From: Aristolochia californica
Taxonomy: Eukaryota; Streptophyta; Magnoliopsida; Piperales; Aristolochiaceae
Length of the DNA: 64,000 nucleotides
NCBI GenBank assembly: GCA_029961685.1
Contig: JARWKL010000005.1
Span: forward strand, 42,941,357-43,005,356
Direction of reading: 5' to 3'
A program made the position numbers and the translations under genes. Positions 48,057 through 60,222 of the stretch are shown one piece after another (the first letter of the stretch is position 1; each line of letters starts with the position of its first letter). The notes under the pieces are model-generated. The model searched no databases. It worked only from the letters and a program-made list of their open reading frames with translations, and was not told the DNA's origin.

Positions 48057-50407
48057 TTCAGAAATTTTGGGGCCGATTTGGAATCTCTGAATGTTTTGGG
48101 GTAAATTTAGAATTTCTGATATTTTGGGGGCAGATCTGGAATTTCTGAAGGTGTGGGGGTATATTTTGAATTTCTGATAAGTTGGGGGCAAATCTTGAAT
48201 TTTTGAAGGTGTGGGGTCTATTTGGAATTTCTGATATTGCGGGGATCGGGAATTTTGTTGGATCCGATCTTATTATGTGAGCAGACAAGCTAGATTTCTC
48301 TCCTATTCGGTTCACGGGCTTGGGAATTTCAGTTCCGGTTATTTGTTCAGGGAAAGGGTTTATGGGTCTATTTGGAGTTTCCGAAGAGTGGGGGTATTTT
48401 GGAATTTCTGATATTGCGGGGATCGGGAATTTTGTTGGATCTGATCTTATCATGTGAGCAGACAAATTAGATTTCTCTCCTATTCAATTCACGGGCAAGA
48501 ACTACGGTGCTTGGGAATTTCAGTTCCGGTTATTTGTTAAGGGAAAAGGTTTATCGGGTCATATTGATGGGTGTTGGGGGTCTATTTGGAATTTCTGATA
48601 TTGCGGGGCTCGGGAATTTTGTTGGATCCGATCTTATCATGTGAGCAGACAAGTTAGATTTCTCTCCTATTCGGTTCACGGGCAAAAACTACGGTGCTTG
48701 GGAATTTCAGTTCCGATTATTTGTTTAAGGAAAGGGTTTATGGGGTCATATTGATGGGTGTGGGGGTCTATTTGGAATTTTCGAAGAGTGGGGGTATATT
48801 TGGAATTTCTGATATTACGGGGAACGGGAATTTTGTTGGATCCAATCTTATCATGTGAGCAAACAAGTTAGATTTTTCTCCTATTCGGTTCACAGGCAAA
48901 AACTACGGTGCTTGGGAATTTCAGTTCCGGTTATTTGTTCAGGAAAAGGGTTTATGGAGTCATATTGATGGGTGTGGGGGTCTATTTGGAATTTTCGAAG
49001 AGTGGGGATATTTGGAATTTCTGATATTGCGGGGATCAGGAATTTTGTTGGATCCGATCTTATCATGTGAGCAGACAAGTTAGATTTCTCTCCTATTCGG
49101 TTCACGGGCAAGAACTACGGTGCTTGGGAATTTCAGTTCCGGTTATTTGTTCAGGGAAAGGGTTTATGGGGTCATATTGATGGGTGTGGGGGTCTATTTG
49201 GAATTTCCGAAGAGTGAGGGTATATTTGGAATTTCTGATATTGCGGGGATCGGGAATTTTGTTGGATCCGATCTTATCATGTGAGCAGACAAGTTAGATT
49301 TCTCTCCTATTTGGTTCACGGGCAAGAACTACGGTGCTTGGGAATTTCATTTCTGGTTATTTGTTCAGGGAAAGGGTTTATGGGGTCATATTGATGGGTG
49401 TGGGGGTCTATTTGGAGTTTCCAAAGAGTGGGGGTATTTTGGAATTTCTGATATTGCGGGGATCGGGAATTTTGTTGGATCCGATCTTATCATGTGAGCA
49501 AACAAGTTAGATTTCTCTCCTATTTGGTTCACGGGCAAGAACTAATGTGCTTGGGAATTTTAGTTCCGGTTATTTGTTCAAGGAAAGGGTTTATGGGGTC
49601 ATATTGATGGGTGTGGGGGTCTATTTGGAATTTCCGAAGAGTGAGGGTATATTTGGAATTTCTGATTGCGGGGATTGGAAATTTTGTTGGATCCGATCTT
49701 ATCATGTGAGCAGACAAGTTAGATTTATCTCCTATTCGATTCACGGGCAAGAACTACGGTGCTTGGGAATTTCAGTTCCAGTTATTTGTTCAGGGAAGGG
49801 TTTATGGGGTCATATTGATGGGTGTGGGGGTCTATTTGGAGTTTCCGAAGAGTGGGGGTATTTTGGAATTTCTGATATTACGGGGATCGGGAATTTTGTT
49901 GGATCCGATCTTATCATGTGAGCAAACAAATTAGATTTCTCTTCTATTCGGTTCACGGGCAAGAACTACTGTGCTTGGGAATTTCAATTCCGGTTATTTG
50001 TTAAGGGAAAGGGTTTATGGGATCATATTGACGGGTGTGGGGGTATATTTGGAATTTTTTATATTGCGGGGATCGGGAATTTTGTTGGATCCAATCTTAT
50101 CATGTGAGCAGACAAGTTACATTTCTCTCCTATTTGGTTCACGGGCAAGAACTGCGGTGCTTGGGAATTTTAGTTCCGGTTATTTGTTCAGGGAAAGGGT
50201 TTATGGGGTCATATTGATGGGTGTGGGAGTATTTGGAATTTCCGAAGAGTGGGGGTATATTTGGAATTTTTGATATTACGGGGATCGGGAATTTTGTTGG
50301 ATCCGATCTTATCATGTGAGCAGGCAAGTTAGATTCCTCTCCTATTCGGTTCACGGGCAAGAACTACAGTGCTTAGGAATTTCAGTTCCAGTATTGTTCG
50401 GGGAAAG
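48057..50407 (+). repeat. 11-copy array of the gag start (about 212-bp unit) in element A
   Basis: The marker TTGGATCC(G/A)ATCT, or its one-base variant, occurs at 48258, 48435, 48622, 48836, 49048, 49262, 49475, 49687, 49899, 50085 and 50297. Spacings are 212-214 bp, except three shorter ones of 177, 187 and 186 bp. Each unit contains the gag start region (encoding RFTGKNYGAWEFQFRLFVQG when in frame) plus the leader segment GGTCTATTTGGAATTTC. All units read ATGTGAGC at the gag start, where element B reads ATGTCAGC. A shorter-period leader repeat (48057-48240) precedes the array. Because 212 is not divisible by three, the array cannot be read through as a protein. Confidence 0.92.
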
Positions 50408-50763
50408 GGTTTATGGGGTCATATTGTGGGAGTGATCCGGCACCTAGCGATGCTGATGCGTTGTTAAAATGGATCATCCTGGATGCTAGAGTCATGACCT
50501 GGATACTTGGATCCATTGAGCCTCATCTAGTCCTTAATTTGAGGCCCTACAAAACTGCAACAGATATGTGGAATTACCTCCACAAGGTTTATGGGGTCAT
50601 ATTGTGGGAGTGATCCGGCACCTAGCGATGCTGATGCATTGTTAAAATGGATCATCCTGGATGCTAGAGTCATGACCTGGATACTTGGATCCATTGAGCC
50701 TCATCTAGTCCTTAATTTGAGGCCCTACAAAACTGCAACAGATATGTGGAATTACCTCCACAA
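50408..50763 (+). repeat. 178-bp tandem duplication in element A gag
   Basis: Positions 50408-50585 and 50586-50763 are nearly identical. Both begin GGTTTATGGGGTCATATTG and the copy joins at GGTTTAT, a short sequence that also occurs at the natural end of the segment. This suggests a template jump during reverse transcription. Confidence 0.92.
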
Positions 50764-53700
50764 GGTTTATCGTCAAACCAGCACGGCCCGTCGAGTTGAA
50801 TATGAAATGACAAATTTCACCCAAGGCAGCCATTCCAAAATCTGTGGGTTGGCTACACTGACATTGTTTATGAGGATGTCCCTGTTGCTGCTCTCTCTGC
50901 TGTGCAAGCCGAACATGAAACCAGTAAAAGGGATCAATTCTTGATGAAGCTCCGTCCGGAATTTGAGATTACTCGATCACATCTGATGAATCGTCATTCA
51001 GTGCCGGGAGGAGCAACTCCTTGCTACTCAGGCTAGCATGGAACATCGAGTTCAGGCTGATATCTCGGCTCTTGTAGCTTATGTAGCACAAGGAGAAGGT
51101 TCGGGACACGAGTTCTGTTTAGTGCTTCCACTGCAAGGCATATGGTCACTTTGCTCAATAATGCCCCAAGAGGTCCTGTAGCTACTGTAAGAAGTTGGGT
51201 CATCACATCACAGTTTGTCCTACATGCCCTATAAGGAGGAAGAATACAACTTATCATGCCTCCACCGATACTTCTAGTTCTGCAGTATTGCCGCCTGCCG
51301 TCCCATTCACTACCATTCCAGTTCCACCAGCACCTGCAAGTTCAACCACCCTCACTCCTGAAATGGTACAACAGATGATCATATCTGCCTTTTCTACTTT
51401 TGATATCTCAGGTAAGCAGAAACTCTCTACTCAACCATGGTATTTTGATTCCGGTGCCATGACCAACAATATTGTATCTCTTTCGAATGTCAGAAAGTAT
51501 GATGGCAACCTGCATATCAACACTACTGATGGCAACACTCTACCTATCAGTGCTATTGGTGATCTCTGATGTCTTTGTGTCTCCTGCCCTATCGACAAAC
51601 CTTCCGTCTGTTGGTCAATTGGTTGATAAAAATTGTAATATTCAGTTTTCTCGCTCTGGCTGTGTTGTGCAGGATCAAGCGTCGGGGAAGGTGATCGCGA
51701 AGGGGCCTAAAGTGGGCTGGCTATTTTCACTTAAAGTCTTTCTATCCACTAGATCTGGCACTAAGATGTGGACGTCTAGGCCACCCCAACTCAGTTGTAC
51801 TTCGTACATTGTTTAAATCGGGTTTATTAGGCAATCAAGACTGCACTTCTCTTGATACGTATTTTGACTGTTCATCATGTAAACTTGACAAAAGTAAAGG
51901 TCTACCATTTTCGCATCATGCCTCGCATGCCTCCCACTGCTTTGCCCTTATTCATAGTGATGTCTGGGGAATTGCTCCTGTTGTCTCGCATGCACAAATT
52001 AAGTACTTTGTCACCTTTATTGATGACTTTAGTTGATTTACCTGGGTTTACTTCTTACGGCTAAGTCTGAAGTTTTTGTCGTTTTTAAGAGGTTTCTTGC
52101 ACTCATTGAAAAACAGTTCTCTGATCACCTTAAAGTACTCCGCTTTGACTATGGTGGCCAGTACATGTCGACGAAATTCCAGGAATTTCTTCAGAGCAAA
52201 GGCATATCTCTCAGCGTTCTTGTCCTTTGACACCACAACAAAATGGTGTTGCTGAGCAGAAAAATCGTCACCTTCTTGATATGGTACGCACCCTTCTCAT
52301 TGAATCATCCGTTCCTCCTAGGTTTTGGTGTGAAACTCTCTCTACCTCCCTTCCTTTAATCAACCGCTTGCCCTCGCCTATCTTGCATCATGTCTCTCCC
52401 TTTGTTAAATTATTTGGTTGTTCGGGTGTGTTTGTTTTGTGCATTTACCTGATCATGAATGACATAAACTTACAACCCAATCAGTTATGTGTGCATTCCT
52501 TGGGTATGCTGGTTCTCAAAAGGGTTGTTTGCTATGATCCCTAGGTCGAGTCCGTGTTTCTCGGAATGTGGTCTTCTTTGAAAATCAATATTTCTTTCCA
52601 TCTCAAGTTACTCTACTGTCTGCCTCTCTGTCTAGTTTGTCGAATTTTGATGAGCCTCACCCCACTGCCTCGCTGCCCCCTCCTCATCATGACTTGGCGC
52701 TTGCTTCTCCCTTTGCTCCAGCTCCCATCACTCTTCGCAGATTCACGCGTCGTTCTTACCCTCCTCCCTTGTATCTCTAGTAGCTACTTTGTCTTCTATT
52801 TCCATTCCTTCTAACTATAAATAGGCTATAACACATGAATGTTAGCGAAAGGCAATGCAAATTGTACAAGCGCTAGAGGAGAATCACACCTAGGACATTG
52901 TGGCTTGCCCTCCTACTATTCGGCCTTTTGGAAGTAAGTGGGTCTTCTTTGTCAAGCTGCGTTCAGATGGATCGTTGGATCGGTACAAAGCCCGCCTTGT
53001 GGCCCTAGGGAACAGGCAGGAATATGGGATTGATTATGAGGAAACTTTTGCACCAGTTGCCAAGATGACCACAATCCGTACTATCTTAGCCATTGCAGCA
53101 TCTCAATCCTGGCCACTGCATCAGACGGATGTGAGGAATGTCCTTCTCCATAGTGATTGGCCGGAAGATGAAAGCTTCCCTCGGGTATGTCTACATCCTC
53201 TCTTGATCATGTTTGCAAGCTACGTTGTCCTTTGTATGGGCTTGGTTTGAGAAGTTTCGCGGCACACTTATCCTCCACCAGTTTACCCAGAGTCGGTATG
53301 ATTCATCTCTCTTCTATCATAAGTCTGCTGTGGGCATGGTCATTCTCTTGGTTTATGTGGATGACATCATCATTATTGGCACTGACTCTGGACGGATTAC
53401 CAAGCTTCAAAAGGTGTTGCATGCCACTTTTCATATGAAAGATCTTGGACAACTCACATACTTCTTAGGGTTGGAGGTACATCACACACCCAAAGGTTTT
53501 CCTTTGCGGCAGTTCAAGATCTTATTGCTCTCGTTGGGTTGGAGGACACATCTTCGGTGGCTTATGGAGGTTAATGATCCAACTATCTATCGACGATTGG
53601 TCGGGAGTCTCATATACTTGACTACTACTTGCCCGGACATCTCCTATGTTGTTCATCAGGTTAGTCAGTTTATGTCATCTCCTCGACACCTTCATCTTGT

Positions 53701-54233
53701 GGCAGTTCAGTGCATCATCCGCTATCTGCGCGGCTCCCCTGCTCGTGGCTTATTCTTTCCTACCGGCTCCGCAATACGTCTGGTTGCCTAGATTGGGCAG
53801 GGTGCCTCGATACCCGCTGCTCTACTACAGGCTGGTGTATGTTTTTAGGGGATGCATTGATTTCTTGGAAATGTAAGAAACAAGACCGGATGTCCAAGTC
53901 ATCTACCGAGGCCGAGTATCGCGTGTTCTGAAGTTATATGGCTTCGCAATCTTCTTGCTGAGCTCCCGTTTCCTCAGCCCTCATCTACTCCGCTTCATGC
54001 AGATAATACAAGTGCTATCTAGATTGCGGCCAATTCGATTTTCCATGAGTGCACCAAGCATATTGAGGTTGACTGTCACTCTATCCACGACACTTTGGAG
54101 CGCCGGGTAATATCTCTTTCATACATTTCTTTGGATCTTCAAGTGGCCGATGTCTTCACCAAAGCATTGTCTTAATCCCGACATAATTTTTTGGTTGGCA
54201 AATTGTTGCTGGTTGACTCCCCAGCATCAGTTT
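50764..54233 (+). pseudogene. Element A gag-pol remnant
   Basis: In order: the gag end (KVYRQTSTARRVEYEMTNFT), knuckle remnants (VRSWVITSQFVLHA in a shifted frame), protease (WYFDSGAMTNNIVSLSNV), integrase (DCTSLDTYFDCSSCK, KYFVTFIDDFS, TPQQNGVAEQKNRHLLDMV), reverse transcriptase (KWVFFVKLRSDGSLDRYKAR, YVDDIIIIGTDSG) and RNase H ([20 protein letters not shown]). Many stops and frameshifts separate these parts. In the protease the residues corresponding to DSNH after the catalytic DSG of element B are replaced by one Ala, a 9-base loss at the active-site loop. Confidence 0.9.
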
Positions 54234-54242
54234 GAGGGGGGA

Positions 54243-54642
54243 TGTTACGATATCTTAAAATGTATATTTGATATAATTTATGTTCATAGTTATTGTATAA
54301 TTTGGGTTATGTACATAGGGTTATTAGATTAGGCTTATTGTATTGGGCCCATCAGCCATTTTGTAACAGGAAAACCTAAAGCTTAAATACATAATGGAAG
54401 GGGGAAAAACCCCAACGGGAAGAATTGATCATTCGTCTCTCGTGTTCGTTGTCTTCGCCGAGAAATCAGAGAGCTCAACGCTCTCTCTCGTTTGGTGGTT
54501 TGGATTGTTCTGTCAGTCCTGTGAGATAATGGTGGTTTTGTCCACCACCGTATGAGTTGTGAGCTCGCTGTGCCGTCAGCGTGTTCAACGCATTCTGTAA
54601 GAGTTCTGTCGGATCGCTTGTTGTCGGAAACAAATCTTAACA
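54243..54642 (+). repeat. 3' LTR of element A
   Basis: 400 bp, same ends as the 5' LTR. It is shorter because it lacks the GGGATGGGTGACATT segment present in the 5' copy. Confidence 0.93.
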
Positions 54643-54647
54643 CCAAC

Positions 54648-57122
54648 GATCCATCTGAACGCAGCTTGACGGAGAAGACCCACTTACTTCCAAGAGGCTG
54701 AATAGTAGGAGGGCAAGCCACAATGTCCCAGGTGTGATTCTCCTCTAGCGCTTGTAGTTCAGTTTGCATTGCCTTTCGCCAACACTCATGTGCCATAGCC
54801 TGTTTATATAGCCAGAAGGAATGGAAATAGAAGACAAAGTAGCTACCAGAGATACAGGGGAGGGAAAACCATACCTGGCAGGAGGGTAAGAATGACGCGT
54901 GGATCTGCGAAGAGTGATGGGAGCAGGAGCAGTGGGGTGAGACTCATCAAAGCTCCACAAACTAGACAGAGAGCAGACAGTAGAGTAATTTGAGATGGAA
55001 AGAAATATTGATTTTCAAAGACTACATTCCGAGAAACACGGACTCGACGCGTCTGGGGATCATAGCAAACATAGCCCTTTTGAGAACTGGCCTACCCAAG
55101 AAATGTACACATAAGTAATTGGGTTGTAAGTTTATGCCGTTCATGATCAAGTAAATGCACAAAACGTCCGAAGATCAGTGTAGGACGAAGAATAACCAAA
55201 TAATTTAACAAAGGGAGAGACATGATGCAAGTAGGCGGTTGATTAAATGAACGGAGGTAGAGAGAGCTTCACACCAAAACCTAGGAGGAACGAATGATTC
55301 AATGAGAAGGGTGCGAACCATATCAAGAAGGTGACGATTTTTCCGCTCAGCAACACCATTTTGTTGTGGTGTTGAGGGACAAGAATGCTGAGTCATGTAC
55401 TCGCTGCCAGAGTCAAAGTGGAGTACTTTAAGGTGAGCAGAGAACTGTGTCACAAAAACAACAAAAACTTCAGACTTAGCCCGTAAGAAGTAGACCTAGG
55501 TAAATCGACTAAAGTCATCAATAAAGGTGACAAAGTACTTAATTTGTGCATGCAATACAACATGAGAAATTCCTCAGACATCACACTATAAATAAGGTCA
55601 AAGCAGTGAGAGGCATGCGAGGCATGATGCGAAATGGTAGAACTTTACTTTTGCCAAGTTTTGCATGATGAACAGTCAAAATAAGTATTAAGAGAAGTAC
55701 AATCTTGATTGCCTAATAAACCCGATTTAAACAATGTACGAAGTACAACTGAGTTGGGGTGGCCTAGACGTCTATGCCACATCTTATTGCCAGATCTAAC
55801 AAGCAAAAGTGGAAATAGTTTGCCCACTTTAGGCCCCTTCGCGATCCTGCATAACATATCCAGAGCGAGAAAATTGAATATTACAGTTTTTATCAACCAA
55901 TTGACCAATAGACAGAAGGTTTGTCGATAGGGCAGGAGACACAAAGACATCAGCTAAAGAAGGAGAGAGATCACCAACAACACTAATAGGCAGAGTGTTG
56001 CCATCAGCAGTGTCGCTGTGAAGGTTGCCATCATACTTTCTGACATTCGAAAGAGATACAACATTGTTGGTCATGTGGTTAGAGTCTCCGGAATCAAAAT
56101 ACCATGGTTGAGTAGAGAGTTTCTGCTTACCTGAGATACCAAAAGTAGAAAAGGCAGATATGATCATCTGTTGTACCATTTCAGGAGTGAGTGTGGTTGA
56201 ACTTGCAGGTGCTAGTGGAACTGGAATGGTAGTGACTGGGACGGCAGGCGGCAATGTTGTAGAACTAGAAGTACCGGTGGAGGCATGATAAGATGTATTC
56301 TTCCTCCTTTCAGGGCGTGTTAGACAAACTGCGATGTGATGACCCAACTTCTTGCAGTAGCTACAGGACCTCTTGGGGTATTCCTAAGCAAAGTGACCAT
56401 ATGCCTTGCAGTGGAAGCACTGAACAGAACTCGTGTCCCGACCCGTATTTCTTCCTTGTGCTACATAAGCTACAGGAGCCGAAATATCAGCCTGAACTCG
56501 ATGTTCCATGCTAGCCTGAGTAGCAAGGCGCTGCTCCTCCTGGAGAAGTTCACTCAAGCAGGCATCCAGTGACGGCACTGGATGACTATTCATCAGATGT
56601 GATCGAGCAATCTCAAATTCCGGACGGAGCTTCGTCAAGAATTGATCCCTTTTACTGGTTTCATGTACGGCTTGCACAGCAGAGAGAGCAACAACAGGGA
56701 CATATCCTCATAAACAATGTTAGTGTAGTCAGCCCACAAATTTTGGAAGTCCGAGAAATATTCTTCGATGGAACGACTGCCTTGGGTGAAATTTGCCATT
56801 TCATATTCAACTTGAAATAGACGGGCCGTGCTGGTTTGATGATAAACCTTGTGGAGGTAATTCCACATATTTGCTGCAGTGTTGTAGGGCCTCAGATTAA
56901 GGACTAGATGAGGCTCAATGGATCTAAGTATCCAGGTCATGACTCTAGCATCCAGGATGATCCATTTTGACAATGCGTTAGCATCGCCAGGTGCTGGATC
57001 ACTCCCATCAATATGACCCCAAAACCCTTTCCCTAAACAAATAACCGGAACTAAAATTCCCATGCACCGTAGTTCTTGCCCGTGAACCGAATAGGAAAGA
57101 AATCTAACTTGTCTGCTGACAT
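54648..57122 (-). pseudogene. Element B gag, protease, integrase and start of RT
   Basis: Gag begins at ATG 57122 (MSADKLDF, then RFTGKNYGAWEF, with a TAG where element A has CAG). It continues with ILDARVMTWILRSIEPHLVL and two zinc knuckles, CFHCKAYGHFA and CSYCKKLGHHIAVC, of which the first is damaged by a stop. Protease is WYFDSGDSNHMTNNVVSLSN. Integrase parts are GHPNSVVLRTLFKSGLLGNQ and STPQQNGVAERKNRHLLDMV. The RT region begins at CWRKAMQTELQALEENHTWD and stops at the insertion site of element A. Premature stops and frameshifts are spread throughout. Confidence 0.9.
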
Positions 57123-57463
57123 GATAAGAGCGGATCCAACAAAATTCCCGATCTACCCCTGCAATATTAGAAATACCCCCACTCTTCGGAAATTCCAAAT
57201 AGAAACCCCCACACCTTCAGAAATTCGAAATATACCCCCACACCTTCAGAAATTCTAGATCTGCCCCCAAAATATCAGAAATTCTAAATTTACCCCAACA
57301 CCTTCAAAAATTTCAAATCGGCCCCCAAAATTTATGAAAATTTTCCTCTTAATCGAACGGAGGGCGGAAAAAAAAATGAACCTTTTCCCCTTCCGGTGAG
57401 AACTCCTTTCCCGGTGAGAACCCTTCCCGGCAACAGAACCCTTCCCGGCAACGGAACCACCCG

Positions 57464-57686
57464 TTGGAGCTTTTCCAACGACTTTTCCGAGCTCCGATGG
57501 TGTTCTCCGACAACCCCCGAAATCGCTGCCAAAATCAGAGTCGTCGGACAGCGTAGGTCGTCGAACAGGGATACTTGGAGCTTTTCCAATGACTTTTCCG
57601 AGCTCCGATGGTGTTCTCCGACAACCCCCGAAATCGCTGCCAAAATCAGAGTCGTCGGACAGCGTAGGTCGTCGAACAGGGATACT
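57464..57686 (-). repeat. 111-bp tandem duplication in the leader of element B
   Basis: The unit containing CTTTTCCGAGCTCCGATGG and GTAGGTCGTCGAACAGGG occurs twice head to tail, from 57464 and 57575. It lies between the primer site and gag. Element A has a single diverged copy at the corresponding place (about 47835-47940). Confidence 0.9.
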
Positions 57687-57750
57687 TCGGGCAAAAACCT
57701 TTGGACGGAGATGCTTTATCAATCTTCAGACGAATCCAGCTCTGATACCA

Positions 57751-58163
57751 TGTTAAGATTTGTTTCCGACAACGAATGATCTGACGGAACTCTTACGGAA
57801 TGCGTTGAACAAGCTGACAGCACAACGAGCTCACAACTCCTACAGTGGTGGACGAAACCACCACTATCTCATAGGACTGACGGAACAGTCCAAACCACCA
57901 AACGAGAGAGCATTGAGCTCTCCGGTTTCTCGGCAAAGACAATGAACACGAGAGATGAATGATAAATTCTTCCCATTGGGGTTTTTCCCCCTTTAATTAT
58001 GTATTTAAGCTTTAGGTTTTCCTGTTACAAAATGGCCCATGGGCCCAATACAATGCCACCCATCCCATTAAGCCTAATCTAATAACCCTATATACATAAC
58101 CCAAATTATACAACAATTATGAACATAAATTATATCTAATATACATTTTAAGAATTCGTAACA
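57751..58163 (-). repeat. 5' LTR of element B
   Basis: 413 bp; on the minus strand it starts TGTTACGAATTC and ends CTTAACA, followed by the primer site TGGTATCAGA. Confidence 0.92.
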
Positions 58164-59150
58164 CTGTGAGACCTCCTTCTATGAGACTCCGATAAAACTC
58201 CACCATATTCATTCAATCTCTATGAAACTTCTTAGTGTGAGAGTCCTGTAAGAACCTTCCCTATCTTCTCTTCAGCAGTCCCTCTCAAGCTGGGAGGTAA
58301 TGACAGTGATCCCAACTTGAACCAAATAATATAGATGTTGTAACAAGCTCCTCCATCACGGTGTCCCAACACCGGACACTGACTTTCAAAGGTAGAAATG
58401 AGTGATAAAACATAAAGTGGTAATAATCACTAAAGTGGGTAATGCCTGTCATTAATAAGACAACGATAAAAGACCCAGAAGTACCAATAAAAAGTCTCAA
58501 TGAACTTGAAACACGCATATAAATAAAAGGGACCAAACAAAGCAATGCCTTAAAAGGGTTTGGCCAAAGAGGAGAGACAAATAAAGGACGGTAGGAGTCA
58601 GTCAGCCAAATAACAATAACTTGATAATGGGAATCAAAGGAAGATAAGATGATGTGGCGACAATGTTCTTTATTCAAATCTTCATCAGAATAACCAATGC
58701 TGACAATAGTCAGAAACTAAGGAGTCTTTCCATAATAATGTCTCAGTCAAAGAGACACAATAGGAACAATGGATATGGGCCAAGGAGATGTCTATTTTTA
58801 CGTTCAGCTACCCCATTTTGTTGTGGTGTATAAGGGCAGGATGTTTGATGGGTAATACCATGAGAAACACAAAATATTGAAAATTTATGGTTAAGATATT
58901 CTAACCATTGTCATTACAAAGTACATGAACACAAGCACCAAATTGATTTTTATTTCATTGAAAAAATTGAGGAAATACATCAAATACTTCAGAGTTCTCC
59001 CCAAGTGACTCTACTGAAATCATCAATGAATGACACAAAATACTTAAAACCAAATGGGCTAGGAACCCGACATGGAGCCCATACATTAGTGTGGACTAAT
59101 TCAAACAACTTGGTGCTTTGACTAGAACTAACTAGGAAACCGGAGCGACG

Positions 59151-59370
59151 ATGCTTTCCCAACTGATAGGATTCACAATCAAATGAAATATCGGCTGACA
59201 AAGAAGGAAAAGACTGAACTGGAGCAACGATGCTTTCCCAACTGACAGGATTCACAATCAAATGAAATATCGACTGGCAAAGAAGGAAAAGACTGAACTG
59301 GAGCGACGATGCTTTCCCAGCTGACATGATTCACAATCAAATGAAATATCGACTGACAAATAAGGAAAAG
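59151..59370 (-). repeat. 79-bp tandem repeat, three copies, in element C integrase
   Basis: ATGCTTTCCCAACTGA recurs at 59151, 59230 and 59309. The unit covers the integrase zinc-finger end (CESCQLGKH). A period of 79 shifts the frame each time, so it disrupts the protein. Confidence 0.9.
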
Positions 59371-60096
59371 ATTGATGAACTTAGCAGTGAGGGATGTCCC
59401 AAGTGTAGATGTCACATGTAAGAAGAATCTACAGTAGTGAGAGTTACAACTTGAGAAACAAATACATCATCCAGCATGTAGAGCCCTCCCTACTCATGTC
59501 CTAAACCAATCGTTCTCTTCGTCCGCAAGTCTTTGAAAACACAAAAAGTAGGATAAAAGGTTACTGAACAGTTTAAGGATTTAGTTATATGACTCACAGA
59601 CAAGAGATTAACTGGAAACTTTGGTACAAATAAAACAAAATCTAAGGATATTTGTGGAGTAGTGTGAACTATACCCTCCCCCTGAATGGGAGAGGTGGAT
59701 CCATCAGCTAAAGTAACTCGACGGTATGAATGAGATGGATTAATGGACTGAAATTCTGACATGTGTGTAGAGGCTCCTGAATCAATGATCCAAGAATGGG
59801 AATGAGACATATTCAGTGCATTCATACCTGCACTAGCCATTGTGGCACTCGCTGAGGAAGAAGGAGGAGTTTCGATAGTCTGAGAAGTAGTAGATGAAAC
59901 AGTCAGTTGACCCAGTCGCTGTAATAACTGCTGAATTTTCTCATAGGATCCAGTGTGTGAGGAGGCATCCTTATCTGAGATTATAGAGTTGGCCCAGGTA
60001 GGTTTACCAAAATTTTCCCAACATTTTTCAGAAATATGATTAGTCCTACCACAATAAACACATTTCTGATCCCCCCGATCATTTCGGCCATGACCA

Positions 60097-60222
60097 CGGG
60101 TTGTGTAAGAGCGACCTCTACCTTTATTATTACCACAATGAAACTAACCATCACCTCTATTATTACCACGGGTTGTGTAAGAGCGACCTCTATCTCTATT
60201 ATTACCACAATGAAACTGACCA
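60097..60222 (-). repeat. 72-bp tandem duplication in element C gag
   Basis: CGGGTTGTGTAAGAGCGACC starts at 60097 and again at 60169. The unit is in frame (24 codons) and lies just before the zinc knuckle. Confidence 0.9.

Larger units (their letters stand above)
47364..54642 (+). mobile_element. Copia element A, full length, nested in the RT gene of element B
   Basis: LTRs are 47364-47777 and 54243-54642, starting TGTTACGATATC and ending TAACA. The primer site TGGTATCAGA follows at 47778 and the purine tract GAGGGGGGA precedes the 3' LTR (54234-54242). The CCAAC duplication is intact at 47359-47363 and 54643-54647 and marks the break in the RT frame of element B. A belongs to the same family as B. 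It is 7.28 kb long mainly because of an array in its gag start. The LTRs differ by point changes and a roughly 18-bp deletion in the 3' copy. Confidence 0.95.
45606..58163 (-). mobile_element. Copia element B, full length on the minus strand, interrupted by element A
   Basis: LTRs are 57751-58163 (5') and 45606-46020 (3'), both about 414 bp and ending TG...CA. The 5-bp target duplication CTGTG is intact at 45601-45605 and 58164-58168. The primer-binding site TGGTATCAGA (initiator tRNA-Met type) is at 57750-57741 on the minus strand. The purine tract (TTGAGGCGGGA) precedes the 3' LTR. Without element A the unit is about 5.3 kb. Its polyprotein is described separately. Confidence 0.92.

Noticed and set aside
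48058..49111. Minus-strand ORFs with repeated PTKFPIPAISEIP-type peptides that look like a repeat protein
   Set aside because: They are antisense translations of the gag-start array; the true coding sense is plus and is broken by stops.
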